From positions 310,001 to 374,000 of the forward strand of contig JBGAFV010000002.1 in NCBI GenBank assembly GCA_044227095.1: a stretch of DNA of 64,000 nt, in the 5' to 3' direction. Below, piece by piece: positions 16,897-25,948 of the stretch. This DNA is from JACMLD01 sp044227095. GTDB lineage: Bacteria; Bacteroidota; Bacteroidia; Chitinophagales; Chitinophagaceae. The notes beneath the pieces are model-generated. The model had not been told where the DNA came from and did not search any database. It worked only from the letters and a program-made list of their open reading frames with translations. Each line of letters opens with the position of its first letter. Within the stretch, counting starts at the first letter, position 1. Both the position numbers and the translations under genes were made by a program.

Positions 16897-19434
16897 TTAA
16901 TTTCCTGCTAGAAAAACGGCGTTGCAAAATAACAATTTGCCATTTTCCCAGAAACTGCGGAATATAGGATCGTCGGCTAAAAAAATAACATTGCCCCTTC
17001 CCATATCTACACTGCCTATTAATGTGCCGTCTTTAAGTTTATCTTTCAACTTGTTGCCGGTAAAGCCGCTTACATAATTATCTTTTTTTACAACGCCAAT
17101 ATTCCATCCATCTTTAAGGAACTCGTAAATATTTTCATCCTGCTTAAGTGTGTAATAACTATTGTCGTAACCAAAAGCCAATGGATGTGAATTGTCCAGT
17201 TCAACCTTAAATATTGAACCAGGAATACTATTGCTGATGTATTCTTTTTCGCGGTCTTCATACTTTTTTAAAAGACTGTAATCTTCTTTTTTAGAATCTT
17301 CTTTATCTTTCTTATCATCACCGCTTCCTTTCAATTTAAAACCCCAGTCTGCACCGCTCATTTGCGCAACAGCATTTTCCAGTGCAATTATTTTTCCACC
17401 TTTTCGCACCCAGTCTTTCAGCTGTTCATTTTTTTCTTTTTGTGAGAAGAGCGTATAGTAACCATCTGGTATGATAAGCACATTAAAATCTCCGGGTGCC
17501 ATTCTGCCAATATCATCTGTATTGATTAATGTAATAGGATAACCAAGTTGCTGATCAAAGAAATGCCAAATCTCACCCATTGCATTTGAAGAAACTTCTT
17601 TACCTGCCAGCAACGCAACCTTTGGCGGAACAATATACCTTACCTTATCAGATCCAATATCAAAGCCTTTATCAACAAAACCAGAAGGAACAGAAAAAAC
17701 TTCAACAGCATTTTTTGCTGCAGCGGTTTTTACTTTTGTTTCAAGATCTTTTCCTAATCCATAATTGGCGGCTTTGGTGATAATGAGAGCGCCTTTATCA
17801 AAATCGTTATTGCCAGCTTTAAAAGCAACTTCAGCATAACGCACTTTTACATTACCGTTTAATAAAGCTGATAAAAACATTGCGCTGCTCAACCCGTTCC
17901 ATTTTACAACATAAGCATAGGTGTTTTCAAAACTAACTGATGATTGTGCAGCTTCTGCTATTGGATTTGTTTTTGAAACTGCAGCTACATATTCTTTCAA
18001 CCCATATCCTTTTACACCATATACAAATGGAAGCGACCATGCTGTAATATCATAAGTTGCAGAATCGCTAAGCTTAGAAGTTCTTTCAAACAATACTTTA
18101 ACCAGGTTACTTCTTGGCTGGCCTGCATTGATAACAATATCTCCAGCTGCTGTTTTAAACAATTCAGATTTGCCGGTTTGATAATTTAAACCATTAAGGC
18201 TGGTGTTTGAATTGATATAGGACCAGTCTATATTATTTTTTGTTAGCAATGCTTTTAAGCGATCCAGCCTGTCGGTACCATCATACTTTAATACATAGCT
18301 TTTAAATTCTCCGGCAGGAGTTTGAATAGCTGCGTTAAAATATTTGCGGTATTCTTTTACCAGCTTCGATGCGTTTTGAGAAGCCATTTCAACGGTAGAC
18401 ATACCAGTTGTGTAGTGGTGCAGCAAACGATCATGAAGTGTAAGTGTATCGCCATCTTCTTTTACTACTGCAAGCCCCCCCCTGCTATGACCACCCTGTT
18501 CAAAGGTCATACCAATAGCGCCATTATATGTTGGATATGTATCGCCATAACTGGGATAGAAGAGATCAAATCTTTCTTTTGTAAAATACAGCCAGCCGTT
18601 TGCATCAAAATATTTTGCATTGTTGCGGCCTATTATAACCTGGAACTCACGTTGCCACGGAGTAATTACTTCATGAAAAGGTTCTGCAGCAGGTGCAAAA
18701 TAATAAGGTGCGTTGTATCCCTGCTCATGAAAATCTACATGCACCTGTGGCAACCACTGATTGTATTTTGCAAGTCTTTGTTGTGTTTCAATTTGTGTTT
18801 GCCATGCCCAGTCGCGGTTAAGATCAAAATTGTAATGGTTTGTTCTTCCGCCGGGCCAGGGTTCCATATGTTCTCTCGCTACAGGGTTGGCATTAGGTGT
18901 TTTGCCCTGCACCTGGTTTTCCCAATTCACATAACGGTCACGCCCATCCGGATTTATACAGGGATCAAGAATAACAACTGTATTTTTCAACCATTCTTTT
19001 GTTTTTGCATTAGCGGGGTTTACCAGTTCAAACAATGTAAGCATAGCAGCTTCAGAAGATGAAGGTTCATTACCATGCACATTATAGCTAAGCCATACAA
19101 TAACCGGCGCATCTTCATTGGCAGCCATTTTATCTCTGGTGCTATTGGCCAGCCGCAGGTTATTCATACGGATGTTTTCAAGGTTGCCAAGATTTTCTTT
19201 TGTAGCTATATAAGCAATCAACAAAGGCCTTCCTTCATTGGTTTCGCCATATTTTTCTACCTTAACCATTGCTGGCACCTGCGCCGCTATATAGTTTACA
19301 TAGTTTACAATTTTAAAATGAGGTGTAAACCGGCTGCCCAATTTATAGCCGAGAAATTCATCGGGCGACTGCAATTGTGCAAAACAAATAATAGCGAATA
19401 CAAGAGAAACCAGCGAGAGCAAAAACTTTTTCAT
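16897..19434 (-). CDS. M14 family zinc carboxypeptidase, secreted
   Basis: An 845-aa protein with a signal peptide (to about residue 19). Zinc ligands appear in VHGNEPSSSEAA (HxxE, near residue 115) and the later HVDFHEQGYNAPYYF segment; the substrate-binding INPDGRDRYVNWEN is clear. The C-terminal half includes a GATase-like part (KVALLAGKEVSSNAMGEIWHFFDQQLGYPITLINTDDI). Such large Bacteroidota M14 enzymes are periplasmic or secreted peptidases. It is the first gene of the minus-strand run leading to the symporter. Confidence 0.88.
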   Translation of the reverse strand: MKKFLLSLVSLVFAIICFAQLQSPDEFLGYKLGSRFTPHFKIVNYVNYIAAQVPAMVKVEKYGETNEGRPLLIAYIATKENLGNLENIRMNNLRLANSTRDKMAANEDAPVIVWLSYNVHGNEPSSSEAAMLTLFELVNPANAKTKEWLKNTVVILDPCINPDGRDRYVNWENQVQGKTPNANPVAREHMEPWPGGRTNHYNFDLNRDWAWQTQIETQQRLAKYNQWLPQVHVDFHEQGYNAPYYFAPAAEPFHEVITPWQREFQVIIGRNNAKYFDANGWLYFTKERFDLFYPSYGDTYPTYNGAIGMTFEQGGHSRGGLAVVKEDGDTLTLHDRLLHHYTTGMSTVEMASQNASKLVKEYRKYFNAAIQTPAGEFKSYVLKYDGTDRLDRLKALLTKNNIDWSYINSNTSLNGLNYQTGKSELFKTAAGDIVINAGQPRSNLVKVLFERTSKLSDSATYDITAWSLPFVYGVKGYGLKEYVAAVSKTNPIAEAAQSSVSFENTYAYVVKWNGLSSAMFLSALLNGNVKVRYAEVAFKAGNNDFDKGALIITKAANYGLGKDLETKVKTAAAKNAVEVFSVPSGFVDKGFDIGSDKVRYIVPPKVALLAGKEVSSNAMGEIWHFFDQQLGYPITLINTDDIGRMAPGDFNVLIIPDGYYTLFSQKEKNEQLKDWVRKGGKIIALENAVAQMSGADWGFKLKGSGDDKKDKEDSKKEDYSLLKKYEDREKEYISNSIPGSIFKVELDNSHPLAFGYDNSYYTLKQDENIYEFLKDGWNIGVVKKDNYVSGFTGNKLKDKLKDGTLIGSVDMGRGNVIFLADDPIFRSFWENGKLLFCNAVFLAGN

Positions 19435-19561
19435 GTTATAGTTTACAATTAGAAAAAAGATCTGACTTAGTATATAGTATTGGGTATATAGTATTTAGAC
19501 GAATCTTCTCAGCAAAGTCTTTATACTAAATACTCCCCGTGAATGTATGAAACAAACCAAC

Positions 19562-19594
19562 AAAAAAAGCAGCCCATGGATATGAACTGCTTTT
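19562..19594 (-). terminator. Intrinsic terminator of the OmpA-family gene
   Basis: Read on the minus strand, aaagcag pairs with ctgcttt around a 15-nt loop and runs into seven T residues, 19 nt after the OmpA stop. Confidence 0.75.
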
Positions 19595-19612
19595 ATAAAC
19601 AACCTGTTTTTG

Positions 19613-20965
19613 TTAATAGTATTTTAAGTGTAATTCTACACGGCGGTTTTTAGCACGACCGGCAGAAGTTTTATTGTCTGCAACTGGTGAATCTTGTCCA
19701 TGACCAGTAGCTTTCAATCTTGCAGGATCAATTCCTTGTTTTTCTACAAGGTATTTTTTAACAGCATCTGCTCGGTTCTGGCTCAGCGTCTGATTTTTAT
19801 CTGGTTTGCCTACATTGTCAGTATATCCGTCAATATCCAGTTTCAAATCGTTATTTTCTTTAAGCAGTTTAACTACTTCAGCAGCAGATTTGTAAGATTT
19901 TGTCAGCAAAACATACTTGCCTGTCTGGAAGAAAATGTTCTTAGCAGCATATTCTGCTTTTTTCACCATTTCCTGGCTAATAACAGGGCAACCGGCGTTG
20001 GCAACATCACCTGGTAAATCCGGACATTTATCTTCTTCATCGTTTACACCATCTTTATCGCGGTCTGGTACGGGGCAACCCTGGTACCTTGCCACACCTG
20101 CCACATCCGGGCATTTGTCTTCTTCATCATTAATACCATCTTTATCACGGTCTGGAACAGGGCAACCCTGGTAACGAGCAAGACCGGCCACTGTAGGACA
20201 TTTATCATCTTTATCTGCAATGCCATCATTATCTGTATCCGGGCAGCCATTAAATTTTGCAAGACCAGCCACATCAGGGCATGCATCAAGGCTATCTATA
20301 ACACCATCACCATCCCTGTCTTTTGGAGGCTCAACTACTGGTATTGGCGGAGGAGGAACAGCTTTTGGTTCTTTCTTATTGCCAATATTTCCAGCAACGC
20401 CAACGCTAAAGTAAAAGTGATTGGAAGTATTTTCTGTAATGCCAAAACGATGCTGCGCATTTAAAAACAAAAATGCTTCATCGTAAAAATTAACCTGCAT
20501 ACCTACGCCCAATGGCACAATAGCACCATAGTAGCCTTTATATTTTGATGCCCCAAGACCAGCAGTAAGGTAAGGTGTAACCCAATATTTATCTGTAAGC
20601 ATTTTTAAGTTTACAGAAGCATCGCCCTCAAGCAGTAAATTATCATTACCAAAGGCAGGTTTATCTTTAATGGGATAATCGAGGAAAGAACCAGCAAGGT
20701 TTACAGAGAAATCCAGGTGATTGCTGATACCATTAATATAACTAACAGCAAGCCCGGGAGACATGCTTTTAAATTGTGCAATTTGCTTATCTCTTAAAGC
20801 ACGGTTTAAACCGTATGTCTTCAAGTATCCTGCACCGTGGAAATCGTTAAAAAAGAAATTAACGCCCAGGGCCGGTCGTTTTATATAATTGGTATTATCG
20901 TCCTGACCAAAGCCCACCTGTAAAAAGCCTTGTATTAACAGGATAAACAGTAGCAATTTCTTCAT
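19613..20965 (-). CDS. OmpA family outer membrane protein with thrombospondin type 3 repeats
   Basis: A 450-aa protein with a signal peptide (MKKLLLFILLIQGFLQVGFGQ), an N-terminal beta-barrel-like domain (about 25-200), a proline hinge (VPPPPIPVVEPPKDRDGDG), four calcium-binding TSP3-type repeats (about 215-330: DxDxDG..D..D.CP) and a C-terminal OmpA domain (about 335-450: GYTDNVG, NQTLSQNRADAVKKYLVEKQGID, GRAKNRRVEL). The OmpA domain is expected to bind peptidoglycan, anchoring the outer membrane. The TSP3 part is also a DNA-level tandem repeat (20030-20240), which may vary in copy number. Confidence 0.92.
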   Translation of the reverse strand: MKKLLLFILLIQGFLQVGFGQDDNTNYIKRPALGVNFFFNDFHGAGYLKTYGLNRALRDKQIAQFKSMSPGLAVSYINGISNHLDFSVNLAGSFLDYPIKDKPAFGNDNLLLEGDASVNLKMLTDKYWVTPYLTAGLGASKYKGYYGAIVPLGVGMQVNFYDEAFLFLNAQHRFGITENTSNHFYFSVGVAGNIGNKKEPKAVPPPPIPVVEPPKDRDGDGVIDSLDACPDVAGLAKFNGCPDTDNDGIADKDDKCPTVAGLARYQGCPVPDRDKDGINDEEDKCPDVAGVARYQGCPVPDRDKDGVNDEEDKCPDLPGDVANAGCPVISQEMVKKAEYAAKNIFFQTGKYVLLTKSYKSAAEVVKLLKENNDLKLDIDGYTDNVGKPDKNQTLSQNRADAVKKYLVEKQGIDPARLKATGHGQDSPVADNKTSAGRAKNRRVELHLKYY

Positions 20966-20990
20966 AACAAGATAGTTTTAGTAATGACGG

Positions 20991-20998
20991 CAAAAATA
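20991..20998 (-). promoter_or_regulatory. -7 promoter box for the OmpA-family gene
   Basis: The minus strand reads TATTTTTG, an exact TAnnTTTG match, 25 nt before the start codon at 20965. Twenty nt upstream is TTTC, close to the -33 TTTG. Confidence 0.55.
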
Positions 20999-21083
20999 AA
21001 GGCTAGCTTTCAAAACGTGAAATATTTATTACCCAGTATTAAGCCGTCTTAATGTAGAATTAATATAGGGAAGAACCTGTTTT

Positions 21084-21521
21084 CTATTTTTTGGAAGCGG
21101 GTTGCTTACTCTCGTGCACATCATTTCCGCTAACTACTTCCACTTTTACTTTTGCCAGTCCGCGGCTTATGTAACCAAGTTTTGAAGCCGCTATCCGCGA
21201 AAGATCTACCACCCTTTTGTTTTTGTGGTGAAGCCTGTCTGTAACCCTTACTACAACAGATTTTTTATTTCTTAAGTTGGTTACTTTTACCCATGTACCC
21301 AGCGGAAGTGAGTTATGGGCGCAGGTCATTTTATTTTTATCGTACAGCTCGCCGTTAGAAGTTGGCTTTCCCTGGAATTTATTGGAGTAATAACTAGCAG
21401 TACCATATTGAACGCCGGTTTTGATAGACCCATTAACGTTACCCTTAGGCCTTTCCTGCGCAAAAGCGCTAATTCCGGCAGTGGTTAGCAGCAGGGCAAT
21501 CAGGCAAGCAGCGTTTTTCAT
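21084..21521 (-). CDS. rlpA: RlpA-like double-psi beta-barrel lytic transglycosylase
   Basis: A 145-aa protein with a signal peptide (MKNAACLIALLLTTAGISAFAQ). The RlpA fold is clear: TASYYSNKFQGKPTSNGELYDKNKMTCAHNSLPLGTWVKVTNLRNKKSVVVRVTDR and VDLSRIAASKLG. RlpA cleaves or remodels glycan strands at the septum. The start overlaps the stop of the upstream L,D-transpeptidase by one base (TAATG), so both are likely translated together as a cell-wall operon. Confidence 0.88.
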   Translation of the reverse strand: MKNAACLIALLLTTAGISAFAQERPKGNVNGSIKTGVQYGTASYYSNKFQGKPTSNGELYDKNKMTCAHNSLPLGTWVKVTNLRNKKSVVVRVTDRLHHKNKRVVDLSRIAASKLGYISRGLAKVKVEVVSGNDVHESKQPASKK

Positions 21522-23236
21522 TAATACACAGGTTTATTGGCGAAATAGCGTTCACTCAGCATCCTGTCTTCATTGTAAATATCATCGAAAAATTTCACTT
21601 TTCCATTAATACCTGCACAGCCAAAATAACGAATATATACCGGCAGCCTTGTTCTTACCGGAATAACGTGCTTTTCTTTACGTGCCAGCCAGGCTTTTAA
21701 ACTGTCTGTTTTAAACGTATTTACGTTTGGCGCCGCATTTAAACTGTCGTTATTAATTATAAAATGCGCCAGCTTATTCCATTGCTGCACACGCACACAA
21801 CCATGGCTGAGTGCCCTGAAAGCCCTGTCAAAATAATACCGCTGGTTAGTATCGTGCAGGTATACTGCATATTTATTGCTGAAATTAAATTTGAGTATGC
21901 CCAGCGCATTATCATCACCACTGCCCTGTACTACTTTATACGGAATGCCCTTTGTGTACTTTGCCCATTTTACAGAAGAGGTATACACTTCATCGCCATG
22001 TCCATCAATAAGGCTATAACCTTTCTTCCTTAGATAATTAGTATCTTTTTTTAAACCGGGCAATACTTCTTTTACAATAATGCTTTCGGGTATGGTCCAC
22101 TGGGGGTAAGTAACCATATCTGTTATCTTGCTGGTGAGCAGCGGTGTTCTGGTAAGCGGTTTGCCGCAAACTATTTTTGATTCAAGCGCAAGCGTATCAT
22201 CACTCCATAACTGCAGGTAAAATCCAGGAAGGTTTACCCATATGTACTGGTGAGGCAGTGTATCAGCCATCAGTTTATAACGATCAAGGTTAACTGCTAT
22301 TCGTTTAAATTTTTGCCAGTCGTTATAGTTAAGGCTGCTAACTGTTTTATCACCTATCTTACCAGTAACAGGTATATTGTGCTGCTTCTGGTATTTGCGG
22401 ATGTTTGCTCTAAATACAGCAGTATCTCCGGGCACAGCTGCAAAACCCAATTCTGCAAGTCTTGTTTCAACTTGTTTCAGTAACAATGCAGAATCTTTAT
22501 TGGGGTATTGTACATAAGTTGTTTTTGCAAATTGGGCCGAATCAAGAAAACTGCCAATAGCAGCTTTAAGTTCAACATAACCTTTCAGTTTGGGCTCAAG
22601 TTTTTCCAGCGAACCACGAAGGTTTTTTTCTGCAATTGCTTCCTGGAAATTTTTTACAAAAAAAGTATCGTTGTTTATTAATGAATCATTGCGCAGAGAA
22701 ATGCTATCGCGAACCATACGGCCTAGGCTAAGATCCTTTGCCATACTGAGATAAGCATCCGTCATCATTACATCTGCCCGTGCCCATAATGCTGCATTCT
22801 TTTTATGCAAAGAATCGGAAGCCATGCCGGTACGGATATTTAAAAGCGAAGACACATTATAATCTGAAGGAAACAATCCGTACAAACGCGAAGCCGCAAC
22901 CATAGCATACAATGAATCTGCAAGCGGATTCCATTTTTCATCGCTGCTCCATATAGGCTGGTAAGAACCAGTTCTGTAAATTGTGTCTACAAGGCCGGGG
23001 TGCAATAAAATCACTGAATCATTCAGCCTTCCTTTATTTTCAAGAATATAAGCAACTGTAGTTTGCAAAAGTTCTTTTACTTTTTCATCTATTTTTTCAG
23101 GAACTTTTACAACCACTACTTCCGGTGGCGGCTTTTGTTCAGTATTATTGCAACTGGCGGCGCAGAAGGCACCAAAAAAAAGCCAGAAAATCTTTTTTTG
23201 ATAAGGAAAAAAACGGCCTTGGGGTCTATTGTTCAT
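21521..23236 (-). CDS. L,D-transpeptidase (YcbB-type) lipoprotein
   Basis: About 571 aa from ATG 23236. An upstream in-frame extension would run through the divergent dipeptidase gene and is rejected. The N-terminus is a lipoprotein signal (AFCAASCNN, Cys29). A peptidoglycan-binding-like segment (ETRLAELGFAAVPGDTAVFRANIRKYQKQHNIPVTGKIG) precedes the YkuD catalytic domain, with HDTNQRYYFDRAFRALSHGCVR carrying the catalytic Cys. The enzyme forms 3-3 peptide cross-links or attaches proteins to peptidoglycan. It is coupled to rlpA. Confidence 0.88.
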   Translation of the reverse strand: MNNRPQGRFFPYQKKIFWLFFGAFCAASCNNTEQKPPPEVVVVKVPEKIDEKVKELLQTTVAYILENKGRLNDSVILLHPGLVDTIYRTGSYQPIWSSDEKWNPLADSLYAMVAASRLYGLFPSDYNVSSLLNIRTGMASDSLHKKNAALWARADVMMTDAYLSMAKDLSLGRMVRDSISLRNDSLINNDTFFVKNFQEAIAEKNLRGSLEKLEPKLKGYVELKAAIGSFLDSAQFAKTTYVQYPNKDSALLLKQVETRLAELGFAAVPGDTAVFRANIRKYQKQHNIPVTGKIGDKTVSSLNYNDWQKFKRIAVNLDRYKLMADTLPHQYIWVNLPGFYLQLWSDDTLALESKIVCGKPLTRTPLLTSKITDMVTYPQWTIPESIIVKEVLPGLKKDTNYLRKKGYSLIDGHGDEVYTSSVKWAKYTKGIPYKVVQGSGDDNALGILKFNFSNKYAVYLHDTNQRYYFDRAFRALSHGCVRVQQWNKLAHFIINNDSLNAAPNVNTFKTDSLKAWLARKEKHVIPVRTRLPVYIRYFGCAGINGKVKFFDDIYNEDRMLSERYFANKPVY

Positions 23237-23285
23237 ATTGTTATGTAAAAAGATATAGTAATTTCGAAAAAACCAAATTTTATCA
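23237..23285. promoter_or_regulatory. Divergent promoter region of cell-wall genes
   Basis: Only 49 bp separate the starts of the L,D-transpeptidase and the dipeptidase. The minus strand has TTTG-N18-TATCTTTT, a near-consensus Bacteroidota promoter; the plus strand has TAATTTCG. The two promoters must overlap. Confidence 0.45.
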
Positions 23286-24029
23286 ATGAATTTACCCAAA
23301 CAAGTGTACTTTTTTATAACACTCTGCCTCATTTCTGGCGTTACCGGTGTTTTTGCCCAATCTGTTGAACCTCCATTAAGCAAATACGGTGTTCCTGTGA
23401 TCAAAGATATTGCCATGTATGAAGCAACCGTAAAAGCAGACAGCAATAAACAAATGGTAGAATTAAAAAGCCTTATCCCCAATCTTGTATATGATTTAAA
23501 ATATGCAACTGATAAAAATTTTACCCGCAGGAATGTGTATCCGGGTAAAACCACCTACACTTTTATGCGCCTGCCCGCAGCAAAAGCATTGGCCCAGGTA
23601 CAAAAAGAACTGAATGAAAAAGGCATGGGACTGAAAATATTTGATGCCTACCGTCCTTACTCAGTAACAGAAAAATTCTGGGAAATGGTAATGAACGAAA
23701 AATATGTTGCCGACCCTAAAAAAGCAAGCGGGCATAACCGCGGCATTTCGGTTGACCTTACTGTTTATTACCTGCACAACGGAAAAGATTTGCAGATGCC
23801 AACCGGCTTTGACGATTTTACAGATACTGCGCACCACAGTTTTATGAACATTCCTTTTGATGCGCTGCAAAACCGCAAGATGCTAAAAGATATTATGGAG
23901 AAGTATGGCTTTAAAAAGTTTGAAACAGAGTGGTGGCATTATAGCTGGCCCGATGATAAAAATTATTTTGACGCCATGGATATTTCTCTTGCTGATTTAA
24001 GGAATATTGATAAAGAAAAGAAAAAATAA
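23286..24029 (+). CDS. M15 family D-Ala-D-Ala dipeptidase (VanX-type), secreted
   Basis: A 247-aa protein with a signal peptide (to about residue 25). The zinc peptidase signature is complete: SGHNRGISVDLT gives H150 and D157, and ETEWWH gives catalytic E215 and H218; the DAYRPY motif contains R123. The family hydrolyses D-Ala-D-Ala dipeptides or related peptidoglycan peptides. With its secretion signal this one most likely works in peptidoglycan turnover, not vancomycin resistance; no vanHA genes are nearby. It is divergent from the L,D-transpeptidase. Confidence 0.9.
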   Translation: MNLPKQVYFFITLCLISGVTGVFAQSVEPPLSKYGVPVIKDIAMYEATVKADSNKQMVELKSLIPNLVYDLKYATDKNFTRRNVYPGKTTYTFMRLPAAKALAQVQKELNEKGMGLKIFDAYRPYSVTEKFWEMVMNEKYVADPKKASGHNRGISVDLTVYYLHNGKDLQMPTGFDDFTDTAHHSFMNIPFDALQNRKMLKDIMEKYGFKKFETEWWHYSWPDDKNYFDAMDISLADLRNIDKEKKK

Positions 24030-24070
24030 TCTCACAAAAAGAATAATAACAGTTACAACGAGGCTTACCT

Positions 24071-24754
24071 ATGTTAAAGAAAATATTTATCACTACTTTA
24101 ATTGCAGTGGCTTGTACAGCTGCATACTGTCAGAAAGAAAATGAGTTTGTAGAAGTGGTAGTGTTTGATACATTACAGTTGTCGCCACGCACAATAGAAT
24201 TCAGTTTAGCCATAAGAAAAGATGCAGAAATAGTTTATTCCAAACCTACAGGCAACCAGCCAAAACTACCAAAGGATACAAGAGAAGAATTGATAAGAAA
24301 AATTATTGAGAAACAAAAGATAGATACTGTTGCTGATGATGAACACCCGGTTTTAAAAGAACCATATATTGAAGGCGTTACAAAATTTTTCTTACTTCGC
24401 TTTAATAGCCAGCAACAATTTACCAGCTTTATTAATGAAGTAAAGTCAATTAATAATATTACTGGGAATATTGTCTCTAAAAAATCTGACCAGGAAGCCA
24501 GGTATAAGGAGATGCTTACTAAAAAATTATTGGAGCAGGCGCTTAACGAAGCAACTTATATAGCAGGCCAGAGTAAAAAATCCCTTGTAAAACTTTTGCA
24601 GGTTAAAGATGAAGATATGGATAGTGAGAAAGGCGGCGCTGCCGGATGGATTTCCTATCCACCATTAAGTGCACTTGCCAATTTTTACGGAGGAGAATAC
24701 CAACCAAAAATTATAATACTAAGAAAACTTAGGGTAACCTACCAGTGGCAATAA
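24071..24754 (+). CDS. Secreted protein of unknown function, weakly SIMPL-like
   Basis: A 227-aa protein with a signal peptide (MLKKIFITTLIAVACTAAYC). I do not recognise a named family with certainty. The C-terminal segment KKLLEQALNEATYIAGQSKKSLVKLLQVKDED resembles the helix of SIMPL (DUF541) proteins, as does the alternating beta pattern before it. It lies 41 bp after the dipeptidase and may share its transcript. Confidence 0.6.
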   Translation: MLKKIFITTLIAVACTAAYCQKENEFVEVVVFDTLQLSPRTIEFSLAIRKDAEIVYSKPTGNQPKLPKDTREELIRKIIEKQKIDTVADDEHPVLKEPYIEGVTKFFLLRFNSQQQFTSFINEVKSINNITGNIVSKKSDQEARYKEMLTKKLLEQALNEATYIAGQSKKSLVKLLQVKDEDMDSEKGGAAGWISYPPLSALANFYGGEYQPKIIILRKLRVTYQWQ

Positions 24755-24804
24755 CTTTTTTTGTGCCCTTCTTTGGGTTCCATCTATAAAAGAAATAGTT
24801 TAAA

Positions 24805-25329
24805 ATGCGACCGCTCTCTTTTCTTCTTCTCTTTATTCTTCTTTTGTTTGAGGGCTGCAATAACGGTGATAGCAATACCCAAACATCAAAGCCAGTGACA
24901 CAAGAAGCGCTTGCAAAAAAAGACAGCATACACACAGCCGTTACCAATAAAGAAAAAATAACTGGTCAAAGCAAACCATATGCAGGCCAGTATTGCTACA
25001 TAAAAAAAGTTTACGTACAAGATGGCGTAAATTATATTGATGCGGATTACGTACAATTTTTAATGGGGGAAGATGCCGTTAACGCTGCAAAGAAAGAGGG
25101 AGCAGCTGAGGTATTAGATGACTATTACATTCTTAATAAAAACACCGTTATAAAAAAGTTGCCGTTAGCAAAGGATGTTTCAATACAACTTGTTAATACT
25201 GAAAATGGTGAAATTTACCTTACTGAAACTGACTATGATTCTTTTTCCAAAAGAATTAAGGATGAAATTTTTGTACTGACGATAGATAACGGCATCGTTA
25301 AAAATATCAGGATGCAATTTCTTCCTTAA
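24805..25329 (+). CDS. Lipoprotein of unknown function
   Basis: A 174-aa protein with a lipobox (LLLFEGC, Cys17) after a hydrophobic N-terminus. The sequence contains a YIKKVYVQDGVNYIDADYVQFLMGEDA segment and NDYYILN-like DDYYILNKNT, a pattern seen in other small lipoproteins annotated as unknown. It is probably a periplasmic binding or inhibitor protein; no function is claimed. Its TAA stop abuts, with no gap, the stop of the convergent UPF0045 gene. Confidence 0.7.
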   Translation: MRPLSFLLLFILLLFEGCNNGDSNTQTSKPVTQEALAKKDSIHTAVTNKEKITGQSKPYAGQYCYIKKVYVQDGVNYIDADYVQFLMGEDAVNAAKKEGAAEVLDDYYILNKNTVIKKLPLAKDVSIQLVNTENGEIYLTETDYDSFSKRIKDEIFVLTIDNGIVKNIRMQFLP

Positions 25330-25626
25330 TCATTTAAACTTTTCCGTTTTCTCATCACCAGTAATGTCTCCATTGCTTCTCAACTGCACCTGCGCATTGC
25401 AGATCCATTCATTACAACCCTTGCTGTATAAATATTCGTTGATGTCATTAATCACTTTCATTACTTCATCATACTTACCTTCAACCACAGTAGCAAAAGG
25501 GCCAACTTCATATTTAATACCCGCTTGCTGAATAACAGCAATAGCTTCATCCACCCATTTGTACGGATGCCTGTCCATTACTACCGGAAGAATTTGAATG
25601 GATGCATTTACGATAAAATTGTGCAT
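25330..25626 (-). CDS. UPF0045 thiamine-binding-like protein
   Basis: A 98-aa protein of the MTH1187/YkoF-type (DUF77) family with ferredoxin-like fold, some of which bind thiamine. Visible pattern: NASIQILPV, a central HPYKWVDEAIAVIQQAGIKYEVGPFATVVEGKYDEVMKVI. It is the last gene of the aromatic amino acid run, 9 bp after a DUF952 gene; there is no obvious link to aromatic synthesis. Confidence 0.82.
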   Translation of the reverse strand: MHNFIVNASIQILPVVMDRHPYKWVDEAIAVIQQAGIKYEVGPFATVVEGKYDEVMKVINDINEYLYSKGCNEWICNAQVQLRSNGDITGDEKTEKFK

Positions 25627-25635
25627 AAAACCTTT

Positions 25636-25938
25636 TTATATTTTCTCTATTTCAACAACTGCATCAAGATTAACTGGCCCGTATATGTGTGGAAATGTAT
25701 CTGCTGTAGAAGGCGACCATTCGTAAATAAAGCGACTGGTTAGTTTATCTGTATCTATAGAAAGGCGCAAGAGGTTTTCTTTACCAGAAAAATAACGTTG
25801 CAATACACCGGCTACCTGTGCATCGTCTGCCGAGCAATGTATAAATCCTTCTGCCTGTAACGACGGTGAAGTATATGCGCCATTTGCTTTTGCGGCTTCC
25901 CATTCTGCCGAAGTAGTAACGTGGTAAATTACAGGCAT
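25636..25938 (-). CDS. DUF952 domain protein
   Basis: About 100 aa from ATG 25938, which begins at MPVIYHVTT, the conserved start of the family; a longer form would overlap aroC. DUF952 hallmarks are IYHVTTSAEWEAAKANGAY, EGFIHCSADDAQVAGVLQRYF and FPHIYGPVNLDAV. DUF952 proteins are ADP-ribosyltransferase-like folds of unknown function. It starts 10 bp after the aroC stop. Confidence 0.85.
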   Translation of the reverse strand: MPVIYHVTTSAEWEAAKANGAYTSPSLQAEGFIHCSADDAQVAGVLQRYFSGKENLLRLSIDTDKLTSRFIYEWSPSTADTFPHIYGPVNLDAVVEIEKI

Positions 25939-25948
25939 AATAAAAAAA

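Noticed and set aside
23237..23554. Longer N-terminus of the L,D-transpeptidase starting at 23554
   Set aside because: It would lie antisense over the start of the dipeptidase and would bury the lipoprotein signal that begins at 23236.
23286..24029. Vancomycin resistance gene cluster (VanX)
   Set aside because: No vanH, vanA or vanRS homologues; the secretion signal and neighbouring peptidoglycan genes fit wall turnover.
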